Below the pieces are notes generated by a model. The model had not been told where the DNA came from and ran no database searches. It worked only from the letters and a program-made list of their open reading frames with translations. From Parietaria judaica (lineage: Eukaryota > Streptophyta > Magnoliopsida > Rosales > Urticaceae), in the NCBI GenBank assembly GCA_954871525.1, contig OX940860.1, forward strand, positions 29,544,001-29,608,000: a stretch of DNA of 64,000 nucleotides, given 5' to 3'. Positions 22,431 through 35,740 of this stretch are shown one piece after another (within the stretch, counting starts at the first letter, position 1; each line of letters starts with the position of its first letter). The translations under genes and the position numbers were made by a program.

Positions 22431-23611
22431 TCAGGTTATCGTTATAGCCAATAAATCGAATGTCGTTATCGACGGATTAATCGGTTGTCGATGGATTTAT
22501 CGATAGAAAAGGTATAAAATATATCGTTACCGTTATCGATACTTATCGATAGATTAATCGGTTATCGATAGATTTATCGATGGAAAATATATAAAATATT
22601 TTATAAATATTATTATTTAGACACAATTTTTATAGTCTTTAAAATACTTAAAATTTAAAAAACTATATGTGTAAATAAAGTCTCACGCTCAAACACAAGC
22701 ATGATAGATATGATGTCTCAATTCTCAAACAACAAATACAATCAACATAACATAAATCCTCGAAATCAAAAAGAAATTATTTCATCAAGTCTCGTAATCT
22801 TTTTTTTTTTTTTTTACCACTCATGTCTCAGAATCAACATAACATAAATCACATAAACAAATTTATATTCAATTATATACAATCATCAAAATAAAATAAA
22901 AAAATATTTCATCAAAATTAATTTGTCAAATTCATAACGTTAAAAACTAAAGATCTGAACTATTATGAATATCTTTGATTCAAATCTATAAATTTCAAAC
23001 AATCTTTACAAATAACAAATAATATTCTGAATCCTTAATATATAACAATAATACTTAATATCCCTCAATATCTACAATTTTTTTATAAAAAAAGCTTTGA
23101 AATTGCAATTTTAGGCGTTGTTGGTACTTATGCCGTAAAAAATTATAAAAAAAATGACTAAGTTTTCAATGGATTATCGTTTTTTTCACTAAAAAATGAA
23201 TGGAAAAGTGACTAAGTTTTCCACGGATAATCCATGAAAAAGTATAAAACGAAATAGAAAACATGAGAAAACTTATCGGTAACTCTCTAAACGTGGATAA
23301 TCGATGGATTATCGGGAAAACTTGAACATGATTCTTGGCTGTGTTAACAAACTCTCAATTATTAGCATTTTAGTCCATCTTATTTATCTTATTTCTAATC
23401 TAGTCCTTTCGTTACGTAACCCAAAATTATTGTATTATTTCATTATTGTCATTCAAGAGTTTTATTCTTCCTTTTCTTCTCTCTCTTTGATTCTAACGTA
23501 TATATGCATATAATATTTTATATATTTTCCATATATAATCGATTAATTCATCGATAAGTTTGAAACGATAACTTAAGATATTGATAACGGCAACCGAAAA
23601 TGATAACCTGA
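22431..23611. mobile_element. TIR-flanked noncoding element of about 1.2 kb
   Basis: The left end tcaggttatcgttat is mirrored on the right by ataacctga preceded by gcaaccgaaaatg. Subterminal DNA at both ends is rich in ttatcga/tcgataa words, as in hAT subterminal repeats. No transposase frame is visible and no clean target-site duplication was found, so the boundaries are approximate. Confidence 0.5.
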
Positions 23612-24000
23612 CTCTCACAGTGATTAAAAAAGTAAACACCCTATTTAAAGTTTTCATCCAATTCCAGCATTAGTAATGAATAATAATAATCACACGTCGA
23701 ATCGAAAGATGTTCTTTCTCACAATTCAAGAGAGTAAGTAGACATGTTAAAAAAATTACGGGGCAAAACAGTACATTTAGTAAAGCTTGTATCGAAACTT
23801 TGTAATTTATGGTAAATATAGAATCTAAACTAAAGTCTATTCCAGTCCACCACTAAGGAATAAATAATAAAAAATAAAAAAAACAGTGTGAAACGACGTT
23901 AAATCCACGCCAAATTGGAATAAAGAAGAAAATTCTAGAATCTCTGGACCGTATAACTAATACGTTCTTCGCTTCCCTTCTCCAAATCGAAGCCGATTCG
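23612..24000. other. upstream region of the E2 gene
   Basis: AT-rich DNA passes into a pyrimidine-rich leader from about 23960. No other gene is seen. A leader intron is likely (donor after 24028, acceptor at 24135 or 24203). Confidence 0.5.
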
Positions 24001-24205
24001 TCCTTATCTTCGATCTCCGAGCTCTCTGGTAATTCTCTCTCCGCGATCTGGTCCTTTCTCCTTGTTCTGAATCTCTTTGTATCGGACTGTATGCTGTTTT
24101 TTTATTTTATTTTATTTTATTTTGTGATTTTCTAGGTTTCGGTTCGAGATCTGGTGCTGATTTGTGATTAATTGCCAGTTCCTTGAGCTTGTTTTTTCGT
24201 TAGCA

Positions 24206-25730
<1,525 letters not shown>

Positions 25731-26894
25731 AGCGCGCCTTGCGTTGAGCAAAATGAGAATATCTGGAATGCTTTCGATTTGTTTACTTTGCTGGTATTGT
25801 GAATATTCATTCGGAGAAGCATAAGAGCTGTAACGTGTGGTTGCTATCTTTCTTTTTCTGTTTTTAATTAATGCTTAAGAAATAATTAATTATCATTAGT
25901 TTGCAAAAAAATTGGTTCTTTTTTATTTAATTGCTGCACTTCTTATTGTTATTTTTTTGGTTTATTAGCGTAGAAGTACCAAGTTTTTCTTTTGGATAAT
26001 CTAAATACAAAATTGTCGTGGCAAAGTATTGAAAGTTTAATTTTTTTTTTTTTTTTATAAGTATTGAAAGTTTAATTTTGTCTTGGCGTATGTTCCAATG
26101 TTTTTTTCTTTCTCCCTCCACTAAATGTCATGTGTCACATAATTAAATAATTAATTATCCACTTTATTCTCTTTTATTTGCGACATAAGTAATCTCATTC
26201 GTCTCCTTTAAGTACTTTTAATTTAACTATTATTGTTGCCTAATATTTTTTTTTTCTCATCTCTCCACTTTACTCTCGTTTCTTTCCACTTTTCTTTTTC
26301 CTCTAATGTTCGTCAACCTCTGCTCGTTCTTCGCTAACTGCTGGCCTAATCGTTGTTGCCTGTCCGACTAGACCTTCGAGCGCGCCCCCTTCGAGGTTTC
26401 CGACTAGACCTTCGAGCGCGCCCCCTTGAGGTTTGCTGTGACTTAATGTTCGCCCCAAAGCTCGTCGATAATGTTGGTTCGAGATTTCATCGCCCTTGAT
26501 CTCAGAATTTCATTCTCATCTAGTAATACGTTCACTTGAGTTTTGATTTTATTTTTGCTTTTGTTATGCTTTTATATAAAATAAATTGACAAATATCACA
26601 CGGTTAGACTCTTTTTTTCATGTTCATTACATTCGTTAACGACGGGGAAATAAGTGTGTTTATCTTATTGTCAGAAAAATTCCATTAATATCATTGAGTA
26701 TATAATGTCAAAGGTAATAATAGATCAGTAACACACTTTATAGTAGAATTAAGCACTCATCACAAACATAATATATTTTGTTCAATTCAATGGAGGTAAA
26801 TAACTGAATTTATTTTGCAGTCTTGCTCAAGCATAGTCACATTTAATACACAAATATCATACCGTTATTACAAGCATATATAATAGTAGAGGTG
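25731..26894. other. intergenic region between the E2 gene and the secreted-protein gene
   Basis: It holds the E2 3' UTR, poly-T stretches and a small tandem repeat (cgactagaccttcgagcgcg twice, about 26360-26420). No gene was found. Confidence 0.55.
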
Positions 26895-28086
26895 TCACGC
26901 AATATTATTGATGATCGCAAAGCCAAACAGTCCTAAAACAATTGACACGTATTTCTTGTGGTAGGCCTTTACTCCGCTGCTTTTGGGAACACCCACGATC
27001 ACGAGTCCTACAAAATAAATCACATAAATATGTATAAATAATAAATATATAATAATATACACACACGTTAATATGTATATGATTCAAATCTCCGCGGTTA
27101 CCTGAAGATTTTTGGGCGCAGGCTTGGTTGATGGTTTTGTTGATGTAATCAACAGAAACATTGTTTTCGAAGAGAAAACGGCGGTGGACAAGGTGAATGC
27201 AGTCGAGAACGTTGTGCCGGATGTTGTCCGCGCAGTTGCCCGGGCTGCAGAACTCTTCGAGCTCTTCGCTGCTGACATTCAGCTTCCCTTGCGGCGTCAG
27301 TATGCCTCGATTCTCCCCTTTGTCCGCACACTCACCAGCCCCGCTCTATTCAAAATCCATCATAAGAAAGATTAAACAATTCAACTAGATTTATAAGATC
27401 ATGAATTACTACTTCGCTAATTGGTTTCGATACTAAACCTCGTGATAGTTAGTTAGGATTATTAAAAAATAATTAATATATACGAGACCATGCCTTACCA
27501 ATTAGATCTACACTTGAATTAAAATTGGCTTACCCTATACATTAAGCAGAAATAAACATTTCTCATCTGTTGGTTTGGATCCAGGTTTACATTGGCCATC
27601 GGGTACGTTATGTCTGAAAAATAAACAATTTTGTTAATATCCTTTAATTATAACAAATTAAACAAAAATACCTAAAATCCGAGACCGAATACTCGAATTT
27701 TGGCCTTGTTTCTGAAATATTTTTATTAAAAAATAACACAAGCTAAAACCAAATAGTAAACATATACGATCCGAATTTCAATACATGAAATTATAAAGCT
27801 AAAATAAAATACTAGAGGCTAAAATTATAACAAATTGGTACTAAGAACGGCGGGATTGGACCGAGATTTTTTTATTTTTTTTTCGCCCCATGCCTTCTGT
27901 GGTTATTTGACATTAAAACTGGGGTTTTAGGCCAAAACCGAATAACATGACCAGAATTTGCTTTTTTTTTTTTGGAAATAAAGATAGAGGATTTTTACTT
28001 TCATGAGCGTTGGCACATGCAAGTAGAAGAAATATTCCCAAACAGAAGCATAGAGCACCCAATAAGTTCATATTTCGTAAAGCCAT
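26895..28086 (-). CDS. small secreted cysteine-containing protein, DUF7731-like
   Basis: Four exons on the minus strand (28086-27999, 27613-27534, 27345-27102, 27007-26895) splice in phase to 174 residues. Residues 1-28 (MALRNMNLLGALCFCLGIFL...) are a clear signal peptide. The middle has the pattern C..C, LTPQGKLNVSSEELEEFCSPG-C and LDCIHLV, which matches the plant family annotated as DUF7731, where an N-terminal PNQQ helix and an FC-x-GPC-like core recur. The last exon ends in a hydrophobic segment (SIVLGLFGFAII), a possible membrane or anchor signal. The protein should enter the secretory pathway; its function is not known. The start is set by the ATG before the signal peptide. Family membership rests on remembered pattern, not a search. 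Confidence 0.75.
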
Positions 28087-28836
28087 CTTTAGTGAACTTT
28101 TCTGTAATTTGTTTAGTAGTGAAAATATGTCTTCGTTGATCAGTCATTTAAAGCAATACTTAAAGAATAAATTAGCAAGCTTAACAATAGACAAAATAGC
28201 TAGATAAGTTGAGCATATTCGAAGGGATATATATTCATAATAATAAGTATGGGGAATATATTACTAAGGTATTTCTTTTGTCTTTTGATGTAAATAATTA
28301 ATTATAAATTAATGTGAAACGATTTTATTTATTTTTTTACTTAGAACTTACCACCAAATTAATAGGTTGTTTCGTAGCTTTGCTGTCGAATGGTTGGCGT
28401 TATCGACTTCGTCTATGTTCCCTTCGATGGGATATACAAAGATATTATATAATACATTGTATATAGATATCATCGTATTATTATCTCAGTGTACCGTGTA
28501 CCGCGCTGGAGAAAAAAAACATCATATAAATTGAGCCATTGTATTATTTTTATTGTATTTAACGATTTTTTTTTCTTCAACAATCCTAGATGGCATATCG
28601 TATCATGTTATTCATTTTAATGGAGTTAAACTGTTAAATTATTTTGATGAAAAATACATTACGTGTTTTTACCAAAGAAGCACAACAAAATAAAAAAAAA
28701 ATTAAAACATGCATTTTGGAATAATTTTAACTATTTAAAAAAATTAATATATATTGTTTCTTGGAATAAACAAATAATTCCCTGTCTTTTCCTATCTCAC
28801 TAATTTTTAATTTTTTTACATATCTTTGGTGACTTG
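28087..28836. other. upstream region of the secreted-protein gene
   Basis: AT-rich DNA with no other gene or element seen. Confidence 0.5.
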
Positions 28837-29085
28837 CAGGGCCGGCCCTGACTTTCTCGGGGCCCTAGGCGAGAAATTGATTAAGACTAAAAAAAATATT
28901 AAACATATTAGTTTTTAGTTTCTTTATTTTTATTTTATTATATAAAGATAAATATAATAGAATTGGTTTGTATTTTTGGGCCCTAAAATATCTAATTTTG
29001 AGGCCCCAACCCTAGTGTATTTTTGCCTCACAAATATGGGGCCCGAGGCCCAGGCCTAGTCAGCCTAGGCCCAACGCCGGCTCTG
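28837..29085. mobile_element. hAT-like MITE (CAGGGCCGG...CCGGCTCTG)
   Basis: A 249-bp element starts CAGGGCCGGCC and ends GCCGGCTCTG and is flanked by perfect 8-bp duplications gtgacttg (28829-28836 and 29086-29093). The ends are GC-rich and the core AT-rich, with no coding capacity. The CAGGGCCGG terminus and 8-bp duplication are typical of nonautonomous plant hAT elements. Confidence 0.9.
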
Positions 29086-29093
29086 GTGACTTG

Positions 29094-29688
29094 TTTGTCT
29101 TCTATTTTCTTTTAGCACAGTTTATAGGTGAAGAAAGGAAAGAATTTTCTTATATTATAAGTGCAAAATTTTAACCTCTACAAAACATAAATAACATGGC
29201 GAAAAGACAAAATAAAGGAAGGACCATGCTCTCTCGGAATAGCTCCCCGAGAGACGGGGCAGAAGACTTACTAGAGTAAGAGTGATCCGGCTGAGTTTTG
29301 TAAGGATCTCACCCGACACGAACACTTGTATTTTTACACACTAGGGGGGCTCAAATCCTCTCTGTTGTATTTCTCACGTCCTTCTCATTTCGGTATGAAA
29401 GTCTCTCGCTTGAGGGCCTCCGGAGAGTTTACCTTGTACGCACTCCCGCCTTATATATTTCACCGGCATAACAAAGCCACTATGGAACAACCCGTGGAGT
29501 AAGAATCTCGTTAATAGTCCGAACCATGTAAAATCCTTGCATGTCGACTCTCTTACATTTTTTATTGCGTAATTCCAACCCTCACAATCTATCTACCTCA
29601 AAACATCGAGTTGCTCGTGGCTAAGCGCAAGCTTAGTCATAGACAAATTAAAAAAAAAAAAACGATTTAACATCTTTTTTCTAATTAT
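29094..29688. other. unassigned, probably LTR-derived intergenic DNA
   Basis: A moderately GC-rich block at 29200-29600 has an LTR-like composition, including tatatattt at about 29455, but no ends or duplications were found. No gene is seen. Confidence 0.35.
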
Positions 29689-31600
29689 TTACTAATGAGA
29701 AATTACACTAAATAGCCACGTGCAAATGTTTAAATTTTAATTTAGCAAACGTATGATTTTGTTTTGTAAAATAGTCATTTATGCTGACGTGGCGTTTTAA
29801 ACATAAATTTACCCTCATGATGTTTCCTTTATTATGCCACGTTTTTTATTTTTAAAATTAATAGAAAAATTAAAAATTATTCAAAAGATTTGCTATTAAT
29901 GTGCAAAGTTTTAGGGATTAAATATACCTATTTTAATCCTACGTTACTTTCTCTCTCTCATTCTCTCTCACACATATTTTCTTCCTCCCTCCTCTCATCA
30001 TCATCGGTTCTCGCTCCTCCGTCATCATCATCGGCGCCGGTGTCTCCAGTGATCTCCGCGACTTATCGCCGGCGAAGGCCTCCGCTACTATATTGCCGGT
30101 GATCCTGCCGCGTGAAACATACTTGGCCGTCGACAATGAGGTCGGCCTCGTTCTCGCTCCTCCGTCATCATCATCGGCACCGGTGTCTCCAGTGATCTCC
30201 GCGACTATCGCCGGCGAAGGTCTCCGCGACTATATTGCCGGCGATCCTGCCGCGTGAACCGTACTCGGCCGTTGACAACGAGGTCGACCTCGAGCGGCAG
30301 TTCTTCATCAACAACTCTTCTTATCAGTTCTTCCGCTAATCATAATCGAACGATGTCGTTAAGGTGATTTTTGTTATTCGATTGTCATTTTTTGATTGGT
30401 GTTTAATTGGGCTTGATAAATTTTATTAGCGATTTCAAATATTCTCGATCGAGCAATTCACATGTAATAGAATATGAGCTACATGTTTATTGATGATGGT
30501 CATCTTGATAAATTTTAGTAGTATTCGTTAATAGTGAAAGATGATGTTTTAGTTGTTTCTGTTGTTGTTGAACTTGTAAGATTTTGGCTAATGATGATTT
30601 TTTTTCTTCCTTTGCTGCAGTTAAATCAACTCCTTGTCAAAGACTTTATTAGGACCAAGGTATTAAATTTCCCGAATATCCATCGGCATGCCCATCGAAA
30701 ATCTTTTTTCGAGGATATGCGAAACGATATATCCATCGGCATACCCATCGACTTACATATCGAGATACCCATCGACAAACAATATATCCATAAAATGAAA
30801 AGTGCGAAACGACATCGGCAAGCGGTATTTAAAACCTTGATTAGGACTAGCTGATTTCGCGTTTTTTTGGATTCGATTTCGCAGGCGAAGGAAGTTCGGA
30901 GATTAGCTGAGAGTCGCCGGAGATCGGAGTCTCGGAACGGGGAATTGGGTCGGAGCGCGGCGGCAATGGGTCGGAAGGCGTGAGCGGCAGCGTTGGTTCG
31001 ATGGCGAGTTTTTTCTCTTGTTTTGTCGTGTAATTTCTGTTTATTCGAATTGTAAATGTATGTCAATTCAAATTGTAAATGTAAGTTTATTGGTTTATTC
31101 GTGTAAATGTATGTCAATTCGAATTGCAAATGTATGTTAATTGGTTTATTCGTATTTATTCGTGTAAAAGTATGCTAAATCGAATTGTTAATTTGGTTAA
31201 TGTTTTTAATTCAAATTGTTTTAAATTATTAATATGGTTAATTCGAATTAATGTTTATTAAGAAATTTGAATTTTTATTTTAAAAACTGAAAAACGTTTT
31301 TGTATATTTAAATTTGAAATTTGATTTTTTTTTAAAATTTAGAATTTAAATATTTTTTTCCTAATTTATTATTTTATTAATTTTTAAAAAAATTAAAGTA
31401 AATTCGTATTAATTATTAAAATAAATTTTAAATAAATTAATTAATTCGAATTTTAATATTAATTATTATTAATAATAAGAGTAGATAAGTCATTTTATAT
31501 CAGTTAATGTGGTTTATTGATTATGGCACAATATTAACTAAACGGTGGCTATTTTGACAATTTTAAACGTTTAAGAACTAGTTAGGTTAAACTCCCTTTG
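29689..31600. mobile_element. Mutator-like element with GC-rich payload
   Basis: The left end (gagaaattacactaaatagcc, from 29697) and the right end (read inward as gggagtttaacctaactag... then caaaatagcca) are long, imperfect inverted repeats. The 8-mer ctaattat flanks both sides (29681-29688 and 31601-31608) and may be the target-site duplication. Inside, 29940-30360 is GC-rich and contains two direct copies of about 143 bp (about 30006-30147 and 30148-30290), ending in a frame ...DLERQFFINNSSYQFFR and a possible donor. A GA-free GC island at 30880-30990 follows. This fits a Pack-MULE-like element carrying gene fragments; the source gene is unknown. Confidence 0.45.
30656..30839. mobile_element. 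184-bp hAT-like MITE nested in the Mutator-like element
   Basis: The ends are CAAGGTATTAAA and TTTAAAACCTTG, flanked by perfect 8-bp duplications attaggac (30648-30655 and 30840-30847). The interior repeats atccatcggcat/cccatcga words. The right terminal 31 bases recur at 46129-46159. Confidence 0.88.
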
Positions 31601-31608
31601 CTAATTAT

Positions 31609-32073
31609 GCAAACCTTTGTTGACAAAATAATGGGGGAAATTTTTGGTAAAAAGTCATGGAACTCGAATAACAGAGGAGAGTGGATTAAGTAAATGGGCT
31701 TTTGATTTGAGGCCCAATAAAAAAGAATGAAAAATAAATAGGGTGGATTGGAATGGATCATATAGTAATAATATAATGGATTCCAAGACTAGAGGGTTAA
31801 ATTAAAAATAAAAGAAAAGAAAAAAGAGAATTAAATTCTCTATCTGTGTACCTGGTTTGTTAGTTGGACAGGCTTCGAGCCGAAGCTACTCCCACTTCTT
31901 CTTCATCTTCTTCTTTTTCAGAAATCAAAGTCTCAACTTTCCCTTTTTCCCCGCACAGACCCCGTGAACCCTCGCCCACTCCGTGAAATCCAAGCCCCTT
32001 CCACCAGGGCTTCTAGGGTTATGGCCAGCGATCACATTCTCGATTCGGCGATCTGCTGAGAGAGAGAGACGAC
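31609..32073. other. promoter and leader region of the J-domain gene
   Basis: AT-rich DNA gives way at about 31880 to a pyrimidine-rich leader (cttcttcttcatcttcttct) ending in gagagagagac just before the ATG. No other gene. Confidence 0.5.
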
Positions 32074-35000
32074 ATGGCGAAGCAACCTTGGAAGAGCTGG
32101 CACTGGCACTGCCAATGCCAGTGCCTCAAAGTTCGGATTTTGACGCAGAAGCACTGGCCAGTGGTCCTCCAAGGGTTTCGCAGGCTCGGACACTGCTTCT
32201 GCTTCTCGCTGGGTCAGTGGAAGCACTGCTTCGTGAGAGGCGTGCAGTCGCTTCTCCGTCTGGGCTCTGCTGCTCTGCTTCTCATCATGTGGAGCTGCTT
32301 CCTCACCTTGACTTCTCTCTCTTGCCTGCTCTATCTTCTTCTTAGTATGGTATGCTTCTTCTGGTTCTCTCTTACTGTGCTGGGATTAGAAAGAAATCTC
32401 CAAATGTTATAGCTTGCTTGGTTTGCAGGCCACGGCCGGAGCCGCGGTTCAGTATTTGGGGTACACGCCGGGACTCTTCATCGTCGGCCTCTTCGCCATT
32501 CTAATTTTGTGGGCTTATGCTAACTTTTGGATTACTGGAACTCTATTTATAGTAGGAGGTATACAAGTCTTTCCTTCTCCTCGCATTTGAGCTGCGAATT
32601 AAGAGATTATGGTTTGATGAATACTTATTCTCTAGGTTATTTGTTCTCCCGAAATCACGCACGGGTTTTGGTCTTAGTGGCGACTCTGTATGCTGTTTAT
32701 TGCGTTGGAACCCGGGTTGGATGGGTCGGTGTATTTCTCTCAATAAATCTTTCATTCCTCTCGAATGATGCATTGAATTGGATGCTACAATTGTGTGATA
32801 ATAATGTGCGGTATTCGGAAGAGTCGGCAGAAACAGTCGTTCAAGAGGACTTCTCCGGAGAGAGTAGTGAGTACAGCACTCCGACGGAAGAAGCTGCTGC
32901 TCCTCCGAAAGAATCTTCGCCTGTGAGCAAAGAAGCTCCTGTTAGCAAGGTGATCAAAGAGCAGAGTAGTTCATCAGCCAATGAGATGAAAAGAATTTTG
33001 AACACTACTGACCATTATGAAGCACTCGGTTTCCTTCGCCACAAAAAGATCGATGCTGCACTTCTTAAAAAGGAATACCGAAAGAAGGTCTGTTTTCCCT
33101 CATTATTATTATTATCATCTTTTTGAAACCTGGTATTTAGAGTAAAAATATGATATAAAGTTAATGATGCCATGCAAATCGCTCTTATGTACGTGAGGGC
33201 TCGAGATCGACGCAACGGGAAAGAGCGCCGCAAGGCCCGTGAAGACTGACTTTCAATTCTCTTGATATTCTATCTGAATTTGGCGCACATTCTCATTTAT
33301 TTTCAGCTTTAATGTCGTTTATTTGCTTCATTTATTCTCGTTAATCTATTTCCCGTATCAAAGTTATTTGTTGCCATTTTTATTTATTACCTTCCTCCTC
33401 TTTCCTTCTTCCTTGCATAAGTTTTGGTACAAATATCAGAGACTTGGTTATGTACTATTCAGCTTTCATATTTGATAATGAAAGTCGACATTTTACTGTT
33501 GCAATTTTGCGGTTTCGTTTCTTGTCAATAACCTCTTTCTACATCAGTTAACGATCATAAAAGCTGTCAATAGGTAAGATAAACTGATTTCCCTTTCTCT
33601 CCTTGCAGGCCATGCTTGTTCATCCCGACAAGAATATGGGATGTCCACAAGCAAGTGAATCATTTAAGAAACTTCAATGTGCCTATGAGGTACAAACCTA
33701 CATCAATGGTCTCATTTCTTTTCTGTTTGAAGCATCCCTAAAATGAGTATTCATGAATCTTAAGGCTATTAATTGTGCAGCCCAATACTGATGGGCCTGC
33801 TAACAACACAAACCAAATGTGTACTTGCAAGAAAAGTCAAGTTTGGCGGTTAAAGTTTCTAGTGAATTTGCACTGTATAACGGGTAGAAATAAAAAAAAA
33901 TTAAAAAAAAAGGTCTTTGAAAACTATACTAGACAGGCCCTTAACATTAACTTCTCCCTTTGTAGAGATTTGAGCATGCTCAAGAAAAAAAAAAAAACTA
34001 ACTGAATTATATTTAGGTTCTTTCTGATTTCACAAAGAAAAGAGAGTATGATGAGCAGCTAAGAAAAGAAGAATCAAGTGTGAGGAATGTTTGTCAGAGA
34101 CCGCATGGGGCTTCCAATCAGGTGAACTTTATTAAATTCCTTACCTTGTGTAATGTATCCGCAACACGAAGCTCAAGAGTTTTTTATCTTACATATGAAC
34201 AGTATGGTAGTGATTATTGCGCTGAAGAGTCTCGGCGTATTCAGTGCACGAAATGTGGAAAATCTCATATTTGGGTATGCACCAATAGGAATAAAGCCAA
34301 GTCTAGATGGTGTCAGGTGTGTTTCTTTGGTCTCTGTTATTATCGTCCCGTAGTCAGCTTCAGCCTTACATGTTTTTGTTTTGGCGCTAGGATTGTGGTC
34401 AATATCACCAAGCAAAGGACGGGGATGGGTGGGTCGAGTACAAAGGCTCCCTCGTATTTGATAAGCCGCACAAGGTAAGTTTTTGCCAGAAATTTTGATA
34501 TTTAGGCTTTCGCAGAAGGTAAATTTATGTTACTTGCATTTTTTAAGCTCTATATTGTTTGTGTCGGAACATCTTTCCGATGGTTATAGGGATGATTTGA
34601 CTGTTTTGAATTACGCTTTGGCATTCACTATCTTGTGTGTTATAATGGTTGACAAGTTTGTTTTCGTCCTTTTTAGGTTGAAATACCACGGGCCTTTGTT
34701 TGCGCCGAAAGCAAGATTTTCGATGTTTCGGAATGGGCCATCTGCCAGGTCAGCACAACAGTTTCTTTTTCTATCTTCCCTTGAAATATTTTTATGGAGA
34801 TATAGTTTGGTGAGAAAAGAAAATGGGTGTGATGCAGGGAATGGCGTGTAGGCCCAACACTCATCGGCCGAGCTTCCATGTAAACATGGTGGGATTGGAG
34901 AAAAGTGAAAGCAGATTTCCGTGGGATTTGGATGCAGAAATGATGGACGAAGACGAAGAGGAGTTCGAGCTGTGGCTTCAGCAGGCACTGGCGTCGGGAC

Positions 35001-35095
35001 TCTTCTGCGAGACATCGAAGCGAAGGAAGAGCTGGAGTCCTTTCAAGTTACCCCAAAAGAAGAGCAAGAGCCAATGGCGGCGAACTTCGTGTTGA
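32074..35095 (+). CDS. membrane J-domain protein with Jiv90 domain (At1g16680/At1g79030 type)
   Basis: Nine exons (32074-32349, 32429-32558, 32636-33087, 33609-33689, 34017-34121, 34203-34316, 34391-34474, 34677-34748, 34838-35095) join in phase to 523 residues. Residues 1-190 hold several hydrophobic segments after a Trp/Cys/Gln-rich N-terminus, so the protein is membrane-bound, probably ER. A Ser/Glu-rich linker follows. The J domain lies at about 260-322 with HPD at 291-293, the Hsp70-stimulating motif. Cysteines in CTKCGKSHIWVC and RWCQDCGQYHQAKDG mark the Jiv90 (cleavage-inducing molecular chaperone) domain at about 355-445. An acidic DEDEEEFELWL segment and a basic tail end the protein. 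It should be an Hsp70 co-chaperone; plant clients are not known to me. Intron 5 (34122-34202, 81 nt) is in frame and stop-free, so its retention would only insert 27 residues. Confidence 0.92.
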
Positions 35096-35740
35096 CTTGT
35101 ATCAAACAAATGAGATTCAGTTGACCTTGTTTGTTGTACATATGTTTCTTGTTAATAAAAAATTTATGCCTAAACTAACTGGAATTCAAATTTCTTGGTT
35201 TAGTAATCGAACAAAAAACAATCCGGAATCTTTCAGATCCGAGTCTCCCCAATGAGTGCGATGCATCCAGTTGGCTTCGATAAAGTCGGGTTCTATTGGG
35301 CATTGGTCTCGTGTGAACTGTGAAGTATGAACTTGTACTTGGTGGATTGAGCCAATGAATCATTTTCACCAGTCTAGAAGGAAACCCATTACTTGGAAAA
35401 TCTGGAAGATAATTAGAGAGAAACCAAAAAATTAGCATTTTTATCGTTAAAAATAAATTGATAACATCTAAAAAATTGTACTTTTACCGACCAAAAAATT
35501 GGTACTTTTAGTGTCGAAAACTAACGACAATAAACGGAAACGTGGCTGCAGTTGACGTGGAGTACGTTTTAAGATAATTAAAACATAGAATATATAAATT
35601 ATGGCGCTGAAAGTATAAGCTTGATCCAGTAAACGAGATTGAAAATGGGGCTCATCATCCTTAATCATACAAACAAAAAATCTATGTAAACTAAGCTCTC
35701 TCTCCATTAACAAAAATGTAATTGAATTCACGAATCAAAT
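35096..35740. other. convergent 3' region between the J-domain gene and TIC110
   Basis: The two genes converge here. A gttaataaaaaatt polyadenylation-like signal for the plus-strand gene is at about 35150. The rest is AT-rich and shows no further gene. Confidence 0.6.

Noticed and set aside
22431..23611. 8-bp target-site duplication for the TIR element
   Set aside because: The bases flanking the two termini do not match (aaaatttt against actctcac), so hAT membership could not be confirmed.
33140..33240. Possible tRNA-like sequence in a J-domain gene intron
   Set aside because: No A and B boxes or cloverleaf pairing could be made.
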